Below, piece after piece: positions 43,889-52,515 of a stretch of 64,000 bases of DNA; the stretch's first letter is position 1; each line of letters opens with the position of its first letter. A program made the translations under genes and the position numbers. The notes below the pieces were generated by a model that was not told the origin of the DNA, searched no databases, and saw only the letters and a program-made list of their open reading frames with translations. The stretch comes from an uncultured Duncaniella sp. Its GTDB lineage: Bacteria > Bacteroidota > Bacteroidia > Bacteroidales > Muribaculaceae. The stretch covers positions 1-64,000 of the forward strand of contig CAJURI010000002.1 of the NCBI GenBank assembly GCA_910588795.1, written 5' to 3'.

Positions 43889-46462
43889 ATGGAAACAGTA
43901 TACACACCAAAATTCAAGGAGACAGTCAACAGCACACCTGTCCTTGCCGCCCGTCATAACAGCCGTTATGTGATGCCGGAGCATCTGTTGCTGGCTCTTA
44001 TATCGGATCCCGCTTCCGACGCTTCCAGGCTTGTGGAGCGCGCATCGCGCGGGAGCACATCCAAGCAGCTTCACGAGACTCTTGACAGGGATCTCTTCAA
44101 TGCCGCCGCCGAAAGCGGCTATTCGGGGGCGGTCTCGGTGCAGGATGTGTCGGTGAGCGATCTCACCGGGCGCATCATAAAGCTCAGTGTGCTTGAGGCC
44201 CGAATGCTTAAGAGCAATGTGGTGGACACCGTGCACCTGCTTCTTGCGATATTCCACAATTCCGACGCGCAGAACTCGGCGTTCATGGAGCCGTTCCGCC
44301 GCGCGGGCGTCACTTACGAGTCGCTCTACCGGTTGCTCGCCATGGATACTGACCAGCCTCTGAGCATACAGCGCGAGGGGGATGACGAGGATGAGGAGGA
44401 GGATGATGACACCGCGCCGTCGGCCGGAGCACCGTCGGGCCGTCCGAGCCAGCCGTCGGGCCGCACTCAGCAGAGTGGCGGCGGCCGCGGGAATTCGGAC
44501 ACTCCCATGCTTGACAAGTATGGCTACGACATGACCCAGGCTGCGGAGGAAAACCGCCTTGACCCGGTGGTGGGGAGAGATGTGGAGATAGAGCGTCTCG
44601 CACAGATCCTGAGCCGCCGCAAGAAGAACAATCCGGTGCTCATAGGTGAGCCGGGCGTGGGAAAGTCGGCGATAGTGGAGGGGCTTGCTCTGCGCATTGT
44701 GAAGCGGAAAGTGTCGCGCATACTTTTCGACAAGCGGGTGGTGTCGCTCGACATGGCGTCGCTCGTGGCCGGGACAAAGTATCGCGGACAGTTTGAGGAG
44801 AGAGTCAAGGGGATACTTGACGAGCTTTCCAAGAATAAGAATGTGATCCTCTTCATAGACGAGCTCCACACTATAGTGGGCGCGGGGAATGCCGCCGGGT
44901 CCATGGATGCGGCCAATCTTCTCAAGCCTGCGCTTGCACGTGGCGAGATACAGTGCATAGGCGCGACGACTCTTGACGAATACCGCAAGAACATAGAGAA
45001 TGACGGGGCCCTCGAACGCCGCTTCCAGAAGGTGATGGTGGAGCCCACCACCCCTGAGGAGACACGCGTGATACTCGACAATATACGTGAAAAGTACGAG
45101 GCGCACCATAATGTCATATATACGCCGGAGGCTCTTGACGCCTGTGTGTCGCTCACGGAGCGTTACATAAGCGACCGTAATTTCCCCGACAAGGCCATAG
45201 ATGCCATGGACGAGGCCGGAAGCCGTGTGCATGTGACCAATATCGCGGTGCCCGCCGCCATAGAGGAGCTTGAGAAGGAGATCGGGGAGGCTGCGGCCGA
45301 GAAGCTGCGTGCCGCCCAGGCGCAGAACTTCGAGAAGGCTGCATCCTATCGTGACAAGGAACAGCAGCTCAAGGCCAGGCTCGATACGGCCAATGCAGAG
45401 TGGCAGGAGAAGCTTGCCTCGATGCGTGAGACGGTCGACGAGGAGAAGGTGGCCGAGGTGGTGGCCATGATGACAGGTGTGCCAGTGCAGCGCATAGCTC
45501 AGGCCGAAGGGAAGCGTCTCAAGGTGATGGCTCCCACGCTCAAAGGTCAGATAATAGGCCAGGACAATGCCATAGACAAGATAGTCAAGGCCATACAGCG
45601 CAACCGTATCGGGCTGAAGGATCCTTCGAAGCCTATAGGAACGTTCCTGTTTCTTGGGCCTACCGGTGTGGGCAAGACTCATCTTGCCAAGAAGCTCGCG
45701 GAGTATATGTTTGACAGCTCCGACTCGCTCATACGCATCGACATGAGCGAATATATGGAGAAGTTCACGGTGTCGCGCCTCGTAGGCGCGCCTCCGGGAT
45801 ATGTCGGTTACGAGGAGGGGGGACAGCTCACCGAGAAAGTGCGCCGCCATCCTTATTCGATAGTCCTGCTTGACGAGATAGAGAAGGCTCATCCCGATGT
45901 GTTCAATCTCCTGCTTCAGGTGATGGACGAGGGAAGGCTCACTGACTCGCTGGGACGCCGCGTAGACTTCAAGAACACCATTATAATAATGACGTCCAAC
46001 ATAGGCTCGCGCCAGCTCAAGGATTTCGGCGGAGGCATAGGCTTCAATGCCCGTCCTGCCGAGGACAAGGATGTGAGTCAGGGCGTGATACGCAAGGCCC
46101 TCAACAAGGCATTCGCTCCGGAGTTTCTCAACCGTATCGATGATATTGTGATGTTTGATCCCCTGAACCGGGATGCGATCTTCCGGATCATCGACATAGA
46201 GCTTGCCGGGTTCTACAAGCGTGTGTCGCAGCTCGGCTACCGGCTTACCCTCACCGACGAGGCCCGTGACTTTGTTGCCGACAAGGGGTATGACTCACAG
46301 TTCGGCGCACGCCCGCTGAAACGCGCTATCCAGAAGTATCTTGAGGATTCACTGGCCGAACTCATCATTGATGACAGCGTCAAGCCCGGCGACGAGATAT
46401 ATGTGTCGTACACTCCGGGTTCTGAAACTTTGACCACCGAGATACGTCATCTTCAGGAATAA
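43889..46462 (+). CDS. clpC: ClpC-type AAA+ unfoldase with UVR motif
   Basis: A ring-forming unfoldase that feeds substrates to ClpP. The 857-residue protein has an N-terminal Clp repeat domain (about 8-150), an acidic then Pro/Ser/Gly-rich linker (about 162-205), D1 ATPase (Walker A GEPGVGKS at about 253), a middle region with a UVR-like motif (ENFEKAASYRDKE-type text, about 480), D2 ATPase (Walker A GPTGVGKT at about 590), and a C-terminal D2-small domain. The GGGIGF loop (about 714) is the ClpP-docking tripeptide region. The UVR motif points to ClpC rather than ClpA or ClpB. clpP and adaptor genes are not nearby. Its TAA overlaps the next ATG. Confidence 0.93.
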   Translation: METVYTPKFKETVNSTPVLAARHNSRYVMPEHLLLALISDPASDASRLVERASRGSTSKQLHETLDRDLFNAAAESGYSGAVSVQDVSVSDLTGRIIKLSVLEARMLKSNVVDTVHLLLAIFHNSDAQNSAFMEPFRRAGVTYESLYRLLAMDTDQPLSIQREGDDEDEEEDDDTAPSAGAPSGRPSQPSGRTQQSGGGRGNSDTPMLDKYGYDMTQAAEENRLDPVVGRDVEIERLAQILSRRKKNNPVLIGEPGVGKSAIVEGLALRIVKRKVSRILFDKRVVSLDMASLVAGTKYRGQFEERVKGILDELSKNKNVILFIDELHTIVGAGNAAGSMDAANLLKPALARGEIQCIGATTLDEYRKNIENDGALERRFQKVMVEPTTPEETRVILDNIREKYEAHHNVIYTPEALDACVSLTERYISDRNFPDKAIDAMDEAGSRVHVTNIAVPAAIEELEKEIGEAAAEKLRAAQAQNFEKAASYRDKEQQLKARLDTANAEWQEKLASMRETVDEEKVAEVVAMMTGVPVQRIAQAEGKRLKVMAPTLKGQIIGQDNAIDKIVKAIQRNRIGLKDPSKPIGTFLFLGPTGVGKTHLAKKLAEYMFDSSDSLIRIDMSEYMEKFTVSRLVGAPPGYVGYEEGGQLTEKVRRHPYSIVLLDEIEKAHPDVFNLLLQVMDEGRLTDSLGRRVDFKNTIIIMTSNIGSRQLKDFGGGIGFNARPAEDKDVSQGVIRKALNKAFAPEFLNRIDDIVMFDPLNRDAIFRIIDIELAGFYKRVSQLGYRLTLTDEARDFVADKGYDSQFGARPLKRAIQKYLEDSLAELIIDDSVKPGDEIYVSYTPGSETLTTEIRHLQE

Positions 46463-47400
46463 TGGATTTCACTCATGCATGTCGACGGCTCGTATTGTCG
46501 GGCCGCGACTATTTCTTCATAATCCTCGGCATGCTCGTGTATGCCGTAGGATTTACCGTATTCATCCTCCCTCACCAAGTGGTGATAGGGGGGATGTCGG
46601 GTTTCGGCACACTTGTGTTTTACTTTTCGGGCCGGCATATACCTGTAGCGGCTGCGATGTACGGGACCAACATATTGCTTCTGGTGTGTGCCTACAGGTA
46701 TCTCGGCAAAGTGTTTGTGTACAAGACCGTGTTCGGTGCCACCGTGCTGTCGCTTATGATAGGGATGATGAATACCTATTTCACCACCCGTCCGCCGCTG
46801 GTCACGGATATGACGCTGAGCGTGCTTATGGGAGCGATGCTGTGTGGCGTGGGCATAGGTGTCTACTTCAGCCATCACGGCACATCGGGCGGCACTGACA
46901 TTATAGCAGCGGTCATGGAGCGCGTAAGTTCGCTTAGCGTGGGGCGCACCATGATGATTGTCGACATGAGCATAGTCGCCGTGTCGTTTTTCCTCCCGTT
47001 CGACGGTGATATGGAGGCGAGGATCCAGGCCCGCACCCAGACCATAATATATGGCTGGATATCCATATTCGTGTACTCATATATCGCTGACAGGTTTATC
47101 GGAGCCGGCCGGCAGACCATACAGTTCTTTATACTTTCCGATAAATGGAGTGACATAGCGTATCGCATAACGCATGAGACAGGGAGGGGCGTCACCACGA
47201 TAGACTCGCGCGGATACTGGACCGAGCAGGAGCGGACACTGCTTCTTGTGTGGTGCCGTATGTATGATGCGCCTGACATATTCCATATAGTGCATGAGGT
47301 GGATCCGGAAGCCTACATAACTGACTGCAATGTGCGCGGAGTGTGGGGCAACGGTTTTGACACCCTCAAGCTCAAGCCTCGCCGAAGGCCTTCACCATAG
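46462..47400 (+). CDS. YitT family membrane protein
   Basis: A 312-residue inner-membrane protein: five to six helices of the YitT (DUF161) core, about 15-210 (FIILGMLVYAVGFTVFILPH, HGTSGGTDIIAAVMER), then a cytoplasmic DUF2179 ferredoxin-like domain (about 225-295, GRGVTTIDSRGYWTEQERTL in part). Family function is unknown. It begins on the last base of the clpC stop (TAATG), so its translation is probably coupled to the unfoldase. Confidence 0.92.
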   Translation: MDFTHACRRLVLSGRDYFFIILGMLVYAVGFTVFILPHQVVIGGMSGFGTLVFYFSGRHIPVAAAMYGTNILLLVCAYRYLGKVFVYKTVFGATVLSLMIGMMNTYFTTRPPLVTDMTLSVLMGAMLCGVGIGVYFSHHGTSGGTDIIAAVMERVSSLSVGRTMMIVDMSIVAVSFFLPFDGDMEARIQARTQTIIYGWISIFVYSYIADRFIGAGRQTIQFFILSDKWSDIAYRITHETGRGVTTIDSRGYWTEQERTLLLVWCRMYDAPDIFHIVHEVDPEAYITDCNVRGVWGNGFDTLKLKPRRRPSP

Positions 47401-47428
47401 ATAATGTAACATATATTAATTAGTAACC

Positions 47429-48256
47429 ATGAGAACACTTTTTCTGTCATTCATCATTCTTTTCATTATGCCTGTGTCTGCACAGGAGAAAATCGAGATG
47501 CTGTTTTCGACGCCTGAATCCGTGGGCGCGCACATTGACATGTCGGACCTGACCCGAGATCCCGGCCTCACTGTCTACCGTCCCGCCCGTCCTAACGGGA
47601 TCGCTGTGATAATGTGTCCGGGAGGGGGATATTCCCATCAGGCCTGCATGCATGAGGGTCATGACATGGCACAATGGTTCAACGCTTTGGGGGTGACTTA
47701 TGCGGTGTTGAAATACCGTATTCCGGAAGGCGATTTCAGCCGTCCGCTCTCCGATGCCGCGCAGGCTGTGCGCACTGTGCGCAGCCATGCTGCGGAGTGG
47801 GGGATAGATCCGTCCAAAATAGGTATAATGGGAGCGTCGGCTGGCGGCCACCTTGCCTCGATGCTGTCAACCCACTATCCTGACACGTTGTCACGTCCCG
47901 ATTTTCAGGTGCTTCTGTATCCTGTGGTGACTATGGACTCCTGCTTTACGCATATGGGCTCTCGTAACAATCTGCTTGGTAAAGAGGCGTCTAAGGAACA
48001 GGTGCTGAAATTCTCAAATGAGCTTCAGGTCACGGCTGACACTCCTCAGGCATTCATAGCTCTTTCATCAGACGACCGTACGGTGCATCCAGCCAACTCG
48101 ATAAATTATTATATGGCGTTGATTTCACGCGGTGTTCCGGCTGCCATGCACATCTATCCCACAGGGGGGCACGGATGGGGATTCCGTGACAGATTCCCGT
48201 ATAAAAGAGAATGGACCGGAGAACTTGAAAAATGGCTCCGGGAGCAGGTGCTGTGA
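47429..48256 (+). CDS. Exported alpha/beta-hydrolase esterase
   Basis: A 275-residue exported esterase of the BD-FAE/acetylxylan-esterase-like group; signal peptide MRTLFLSFIILFIMPVSAQ. Oxyanion motif VIMCPGGGYSHQ near 60-71, nucleophile Ser in IMGASAGGHLASM near 140, an acid in SSDDRTVHPAN near 215, and catalytic His in TGGHGWGFRD near 250. Probably removes acetyl or other acyl groups from carbohydrates in the periplasm. It lies 28 nt after yitT with no promoter visible and may be co-transcribed. Confidence 0.9.
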   Translation: MRTLFLSFIILFIMPVSAQEKIEMLFSTPESVGAHIDMSDLTRDPGLTVYRPARPNGIAVIMCPGGGYSHQACMHEGHDMAQWFNALGVTYAVLKYRIPEGDFSRPLSDAAQAVRTVRSHAAEWGIDPSKIGIMGASAGGHLASMLSTHYPDTLSRPDFQVLLYPVVTMDSCFTHMGSRNNLLGKEASKEQVLKFSNELQVTADTPQAFIALSSDDRTVHPANSINYYMALISRGVPAAMHIYPTGGHGWGFRDRFPYKREWTGELEKWLREQVL

Positions 48257-48304
48257 ACTGTTCTTTTTTTACGGAAAAATTTCTTTAATTAAAAAATTAT
48301 CCAT

Positions 48305-48312
48305 TATCTTTG
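48305..48312 (+). promoter_or_regulatory. -7 box for mutAB
   Basis: TATCTTTG, preceded 18 nt upstream by a T-rich TTCTTTA. The ATG is at 48389, so the leader is about 70 nt and contains a hairpin. Confidence 0.6.
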
Positions 48313-48328
48313 CAATGTGAAATAAGAC

Positions 48329-48354
48329 GCGGGACGTGTCCCCTTTTGTCCCGC
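48329..48354 (+). promoter_or_regulatory. Leader hairpin(s) of mutAB
   Basis: GCGGGAC / GTCCCGC forms a 7-bp stem with a 12-nt loop. Inside it, GGGAC-GT-GTCCC can pair instead, so two structures compete. The hairpin ends 34 nt before the ATG. No cobalamin-riboswitch elements are recognised. Confidence 0.5.
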
Positions 48355-48388
48355 TGAGATATATGACTGAGAATTAATACCATAAATC

Positions 48389-50254
48389 ATGGCAGAAAAA
48401 AAAGAAAAATTGTTTGAGCAGTTTCCTCCGGTGTCCACTGCAGAGTGGCGAGCCAAAGTGGAAGCTGACCTGAAGGGTGCACCGTTTGACAAGAAACTGG
48501 TGTGGCGAACCAACGAGGGGTTCAATGTTCAGCCTATGTACCGAATGGAGGACATCAAGGACTTCGCTACCACCAATTCCCTCCCCGGAGAGTTCCCTTA
48601 TCTTCGCGGAACCCGTACTGACAACGACTGGAAAGTGCGTCAGGAGATCATAGCCGAGACTCCGGAAGAAGCTAACCGTATTGCCCTTGATGTGCTCACC
48701 AAGGGTGTGAATTCTCTCGGTTTCCATGTGCAGGATCCGACTGCCGAAACTATTAAAACACTTCTTGGCGGGATTGATCTGTCGAAAGTAGAGATCAATC
48801 TCTCATGTTGCCTTAAAAAGGCTCTTCCTTTGGCTCAGGCTCTTGTGGCATATGTAAAGGAGAGCGGATGTGCGGATTCATTCAAGGGATCCATTGATTT
48901 CAATCCGTTCAAGAAGCCCCTTCGCAAGGGTGTGAATTTCGATGAGGCACAGCTCGTTGAAATGTCGTGCGCCCTTCTTGACGCAGTCAAAGAGGTCAAG
49001 GGACTGCGTGTCCTCTCTGTTGACAGCGACATGCTCAGCAATGCCGGAGCATATATATATCAGGAACTCGGATATGCGCTTGCATGCGGAGCTGACTGGC
49101 TCACACTGCTCACCGAGGCCGGCAGATCGGCGGCTGAAGTGGCATGCCGTATCAAGTTCAATATGGGTGTGTCAAGCAATTTCTTCATGGAGCTTGCCAA
49201 GTTCCGTGCTGCCCGCATGCTGTGGGCACAGATTGTAGCCCAGTACAAGCCCGAATGTGACTGTGCGCCGAAGATGGTAGCTCACGCCACCACATCGCGT
49301 TTCAATCAGACACTGTATGACGCACATGTCAATCTTCTTCGCAGCCAGACCGAGACCATGTCGGCTGCTCTTGCAGGTGTGGACTCCATCACAGTCACAC
49401 CGTTTGACACTCCCTATAAGACACCCGATGAATTCTCCGAGCGTATAGCCCGCAATCAGCAGCATCTGCTTAAGGAGGAGAGCCACCTTGACAAGGTGAT
49501 CGATCCGGCCGGAGGCTCGTACTATGTTGAGACTATCACTGTGGCCATTGCCAAGGAGGCATGGAAGCTGTTTATCGATGTCGAGGACAAGGGTGGTTTC
49601 CTCGTTCTCTGCAATGCCGGTGAAGTTCAGAAAGCAGTGCGTGAAAGTGCTGAGAAACGTCACACCGATGTGGCTCGCCGCAAGGAGATACTCCTTGGCA
49701 CCAACCAGTATCCTAATGTCAACGAAATGGCTGCCGACAAGATCGTCAATCTTCAGGGCGCATTCTCCTGCTCATGTCATCCCGGAGCTGAGGCTTGCGA
49801 CAGCGAGGGCGGTCTGCCCACCAAGCGTGCCGCAAGTGATTTCGAGGCTCTCCGTCTTGCCACCGAGGCCGCAAGCAACCGTCCTAAGGTGTTCATGCTC
49901 ACAATCGGCAATCTTGCAATGCGTCTTGCCCGTGCACAGTTCTCTACCAACTTCTTTGGCTGTGCAGGCTATGAGATCATAGACAATCTCGGCTTTGAGA
50001 CTGTCGAGGAGGGTGTCGATGCAGCTCTTGCCAAGGGTGCCGACATTGTGGTGCTCTGCTCAAGCGATGACGAATATGCCGAGTACGCTCCCGCCGCATT
50101 CAAGTATCTCAACGGTCGTGCCGAGTTTGTCGTCGCAGGTGCTCCGGCATGCATGGATGACCTCAAGGCACAGGGTATAAACGACTATGTGCATGTGCGT
50201 TGCAATGTGCTTGATACCTTGCGTGATTTCAACAACCGTCTGCTTAAAAAGTAA
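48389..50254 (+). CDS. mutA: Methylmalonyl-CoA mutase small (beta) subunit
   Basis: The non-catalytic subunit of adenosylcobalamin-dependent methylmalonyl-CoA mutase, 621 residues. A TIM-barrel region (about 45-440) aligns in pattern with the large subunit (DPAGGSYYVETIT near 370, AHATTSRFNQTLYDAHVN near 300). The C-terminal B12-binding-like domain (about 490-620) lacks the DxHxxG cobalt-ligand motif, as expected for MutA. Followed by mutB after 21 nt. Together they interconvert succinyl-CoA and methylmalonyl-CoA, the propionate branch of Bacteroidales fermentation. Confidence 0.96.
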   Translation: MAEKKEKLFEQFPPVSTAEWRAKVEADLKGAPFDKKLVWRTNEGFNVQPMYRMEDIKDFATTNSLPGEFPYLRGTRTDNDWKVRQEIIAETPEEANRIALDVLTKGVNSLGFHVQDPTAETIKTLLGGIDLSKVEINLSCCLKKALPLAQALVAYVKESGCADSFKGSIDFNPFKKPLRKGVNFDEAQLVEMSCALLDAVKEVKGLRVLSVDSDMLSNAGAYIYQELGYALACGADWLTLLTEAGRSAAEVACRIKFNMGVSSNFFMELAKFRAARMLWAQIVAQYKPECDCAPKMVAHATTSRFNQTLYDAHVNLLRSQTETMSAALAGVDSITVTPFDTPYKTPDEFSERIARNQQHLLKEESHLDKVIDPAGGSYYVETITVAIAKEAWKLFIDVEDKGGFLVLCNAGEVQKAVRESAEKRHTDVARRKEILLGTNQYPNVNEMAADKIVNLQGAFSCSCHPGAEACDSEGGLPTKRAASDFEALRLATEAASNRPKVFMLTIGNLAMRLARAQFSTNFFGCAGYEIIDNLGFETVEEGVDAALAKGADIVVLCSSDDEYAEYAPAAFKYLNGRAEFVVAGAPACMDDLKAQGINDYVHVRCNVLDTLRDFNNRLLKK

Positions 50255-50275
50255 ACCATTCATCCCCATACAGAT

Positions 50276-52408
50276 ATGAAACCCAATTTCAAAGACATTG
50301 ACATTGTAAAAGACGCTTTCGGCGACCGTCACGTCCCCGAGACCAAGGGGGAAGAATGGCTCACCCCCGAGCTTATCCCCGTTAAGCCCATATACACTAA
50401 AGAGGATCTTGAAGGTCTGGAGCACCTTGACTATGTGTCGGGTATTCCTCCTTTCCTGCGTGGCCCGTACAGTGCCATGTATCCTCTTCGCCCCTGGACC
50501 ATACGTCAGTATGCCGGATTCTCCACAGCTGCGGAGTCCAACGCTTTCTACCGCCGCAATCTCGCTGCCGGACAGAAGGGTCTCTCCGTTGCATTTGACC
50601 TTGCCACACACCGCGGCTACGACGCTGACCATGAACGTGTGGTAGGAGACGTCGGCAAGGCCGGTGTGTCGATATGCTCGCTTGAGGATATGAAGGTCCT
50701 GTTTGAAGGTATACCCCTGAACAAGATGTCCGTATCAATGACCATGAACGGAGCCGTGCTTCCCGTGCTTGCATTCTACATCAATGCAGGTCTTGAGCAG
50801 GGCGCGAAACTCGAAGAGATGGCCGGCACCATACAGAATGATATCCTTAAGGAATTCATGGTGCGCAACACCTATATCTATCCGCCGGAATTCTCGATGC
50901 GTATTATCGCTGACATATTCGAGTACACATCGCAGAATATGCCTAAGTTCAACTCGATATCCATCTCCGGATATCACATGCAGGAGGCCGGTGCCACTTG
51001 CGACATCGAGCTTGCCTATACGCTCTGTGACGGTCTTGAATATCTCCGTGCAGGTGTCAACGCCGGTATCGACATCGATGCCTTTGCTCCTCGCCTCTCG
51101 TTCTTCTGGGCTATCGGCATGAACTACTTTATGGAGGTTGCCAAGATGCGTGCCGCACGTCTGCTCTGGGCCAAGATAGTGAAGCAGTTCAATCCTAAGA
51201 ACCCCAAATCTCTCGCGCTCCGCACACACTCACAGACTTCAGGATGGTCGCTCACCGAGCAGGATCCTTTCAACAATGTTGGACGTACCTGCATCGAGGC
51301 TATGGGTGCCGCACTCGGTCATACACAGAGTCTTCACACCAACGCGCTTGACGAGGCCATCGCTCTTCCCACTGACTTCTCCGCACGTATCGCCCGTAAC
51401 ACTCAGATCTACATTCAGGAGGAGACTATGGTCACCAAGCAGGTTGACCCATGGGGCGGTTCATATTATGTAGAGGCTCTTACCAACGAGATCGCTCATC
51501 GTGCATGGGCTCATATCCAGGAGATCGAAAAACTCGGCGGAATGGCCAAGGCTATCGAGAGCGGCCTTCCCAAGATGCGCATCGAGGAGGCTTCGGCCCG
51601 CACTCAGGCCCGTATCGATTCCGGACGTCAGACTATTGTCGGCATCAACAAGTATCGTCTTGACCATGAGGATCCTATCGATATCCTTGAGATCGACAAT
51701 ACTGAGGTGCGCAAGGATCAGGTGGCACGTCTCGTTGATCTCAAGAGCCATCGTGACGAGGAAGCCGTCAAGAAAGCTCTTGCAGCCATCACCGAATGTG
51801 TGCGTACCAAGAAGGGCAATCTGCTTGACCTTGCAGTTAAGGCAGCAGGCCTGCGTGCCACACTTGGTGAAATCTCCGATGCCTGCGAAGAGGTCGTAGG
51901 CCGTTATAAAGCAGTAATCAGAACTATATCAGGCGTGTACTCATCAGAAACCAAGCAGGACCCCGACTTCATCAAAGCACAGCAGATGTGCGAAGAGTTT
52001 GCCAAACGTGAGGGTCGTCAACCCCGTATCATGATTGCCAAGATGGGTCAGGACGGTCATGACCGTGGTGCCAAAGTTGTGGCCACAGGTTATGCTGACT
52101 GTGGATTCGATGTCGATATGGGTCCCCTATTCCAGACTCCGGCCGAAGCTGCCCGCATGGCTGTCGAGAATGACGTTCACATTCTTGGTGTCTCATCACT
52201 TGCTGCCGGTCACAAGACCCTCATCCCGCAGGTGATTGAGGAGCTCAAGAAGCTCGGCCGCGAGGATATCCTTGTCACTGCCGGTGGTGTTATCCCCGCT
52301 CAGGACTATGATTTCCTCTACAAGGCAGGTGTAGCGGCCATATTCGGCCCCGGCACACGTATTCCTCTATCGGCTATCAAGATGCTCGAGATTCTTGAAG
52401 GGGAATAA
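50276..52408 (+). CDS. mutB: Methylmalonyl-CoA mutase large (alpha) subunit
   Basis: The catalytic subunit, 710 residues. The N-terminal TIM barrel binds acyl-CoA (GPYSAMYPLRPWTIRQYAGF near 62-81, SISGYHMQEAGA near 226, RTHSQTSGWSLTEQDPFNN near 320). The C-terminal B12 domain carries GQDGHDRGAKV (about 588-598), whose His is the lower cobalt ligand, plus SSLAAGH and the GPGTRIP loop near 695. Complete and normal length. The partner genes for epimerase and the MeaB GTPase are not in the window. A terminator follows at 52453. Confidence 0.98.
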   Translation: MKPNFKDIDIVKDAFGDRHVPETKGEEWLTPELIPVKPIYTKEDLEGLEHLDYVSGIPPFLRGPYSAMYPLRPWTIRQYAGFSTAAESNAFYRRNLAAGQKGLSVAFDLATHRGYDADHERVVGDVGKAGVSICSLEDMKVLFEGIPLNKMSVSMTMNGAVLPVLAFYINAGLEQGAKLEEMAGTIQNDILKEFMVRNTYIYPPEFSMRIIADIFEYTSQNMPKFNSISISGYHMQEAGATCDIELAYTLCDGLEYLRAGVNAGIDIDAFAPRLSFFWAIGMNYFMEVAKMRAARLLWAKIVKQFNPKNPKSLALRTHSQTSGWSLTEQDPFNNVGRTCIEAMGAALGHTQSLHTNALDEAIALPTDFSARIARNTQIYIQEETMVTKQVDPWGGSYYVEALTNEIAHRAWAHIQEIEKLGGMAKAIESGLPKMRIEEASARTQARIDSGRQTIVGINKYRLDHEDPIDILEIDNTEVRKDQVARLVDLKSHRDEEAVKKALAAITECVRTKKGNLLDLAVKAAGLRATLGEISDACEEVVGRYKAVIRTISGVYSSETKQDPDFIKAQQMCEEFAKREGRQPRIMIAKMGQDGHDRGAKVVATGYADCGFDVDMGPLFQTPAEAARMAVENDVHILGVSSLAAGHKTLIPQVIEELKKLGREDILVTAGGVIPAQDYDFLYKAGVAAIFGPGTRIPLSAIKMLEILEGE

Positions 52409-52452
52409 TCGGTCTCGTTTTGGAGTAAACCGTTTATAGACAATCAGAATGG

Positions 52453-52500
52453 GGACATAAGAGACTTTTGGGTTTTCTTATGTCCTCTTTTTTTATTTTT
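52453..52500 (+). terminator. Terminator after mutB, abutting adh
   Basis: A 10-bp perfect stem GGACATAAGA / TCTTATGTCC with a 13-nt loop and a long T-rich tract. The next gene's ATG is only 16 nt beyond the tract. Confidence 0.85.
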
Positions 52501-52515
52501 AATATAAAAGTACAG

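Noticed and set aside
43868..45892. A 674-codon open frame antisense to the Clp gene
   Set aside because: It is a mirror of the biased third-codon positions of the Clp gene, has no signal, domain or ribosome-binding context, and the sense protein is complete and conserved.
48313..48388. Cobalamin riboswitch before mutA
   Set aside because: The leader is far too short and lacks the B12-box.
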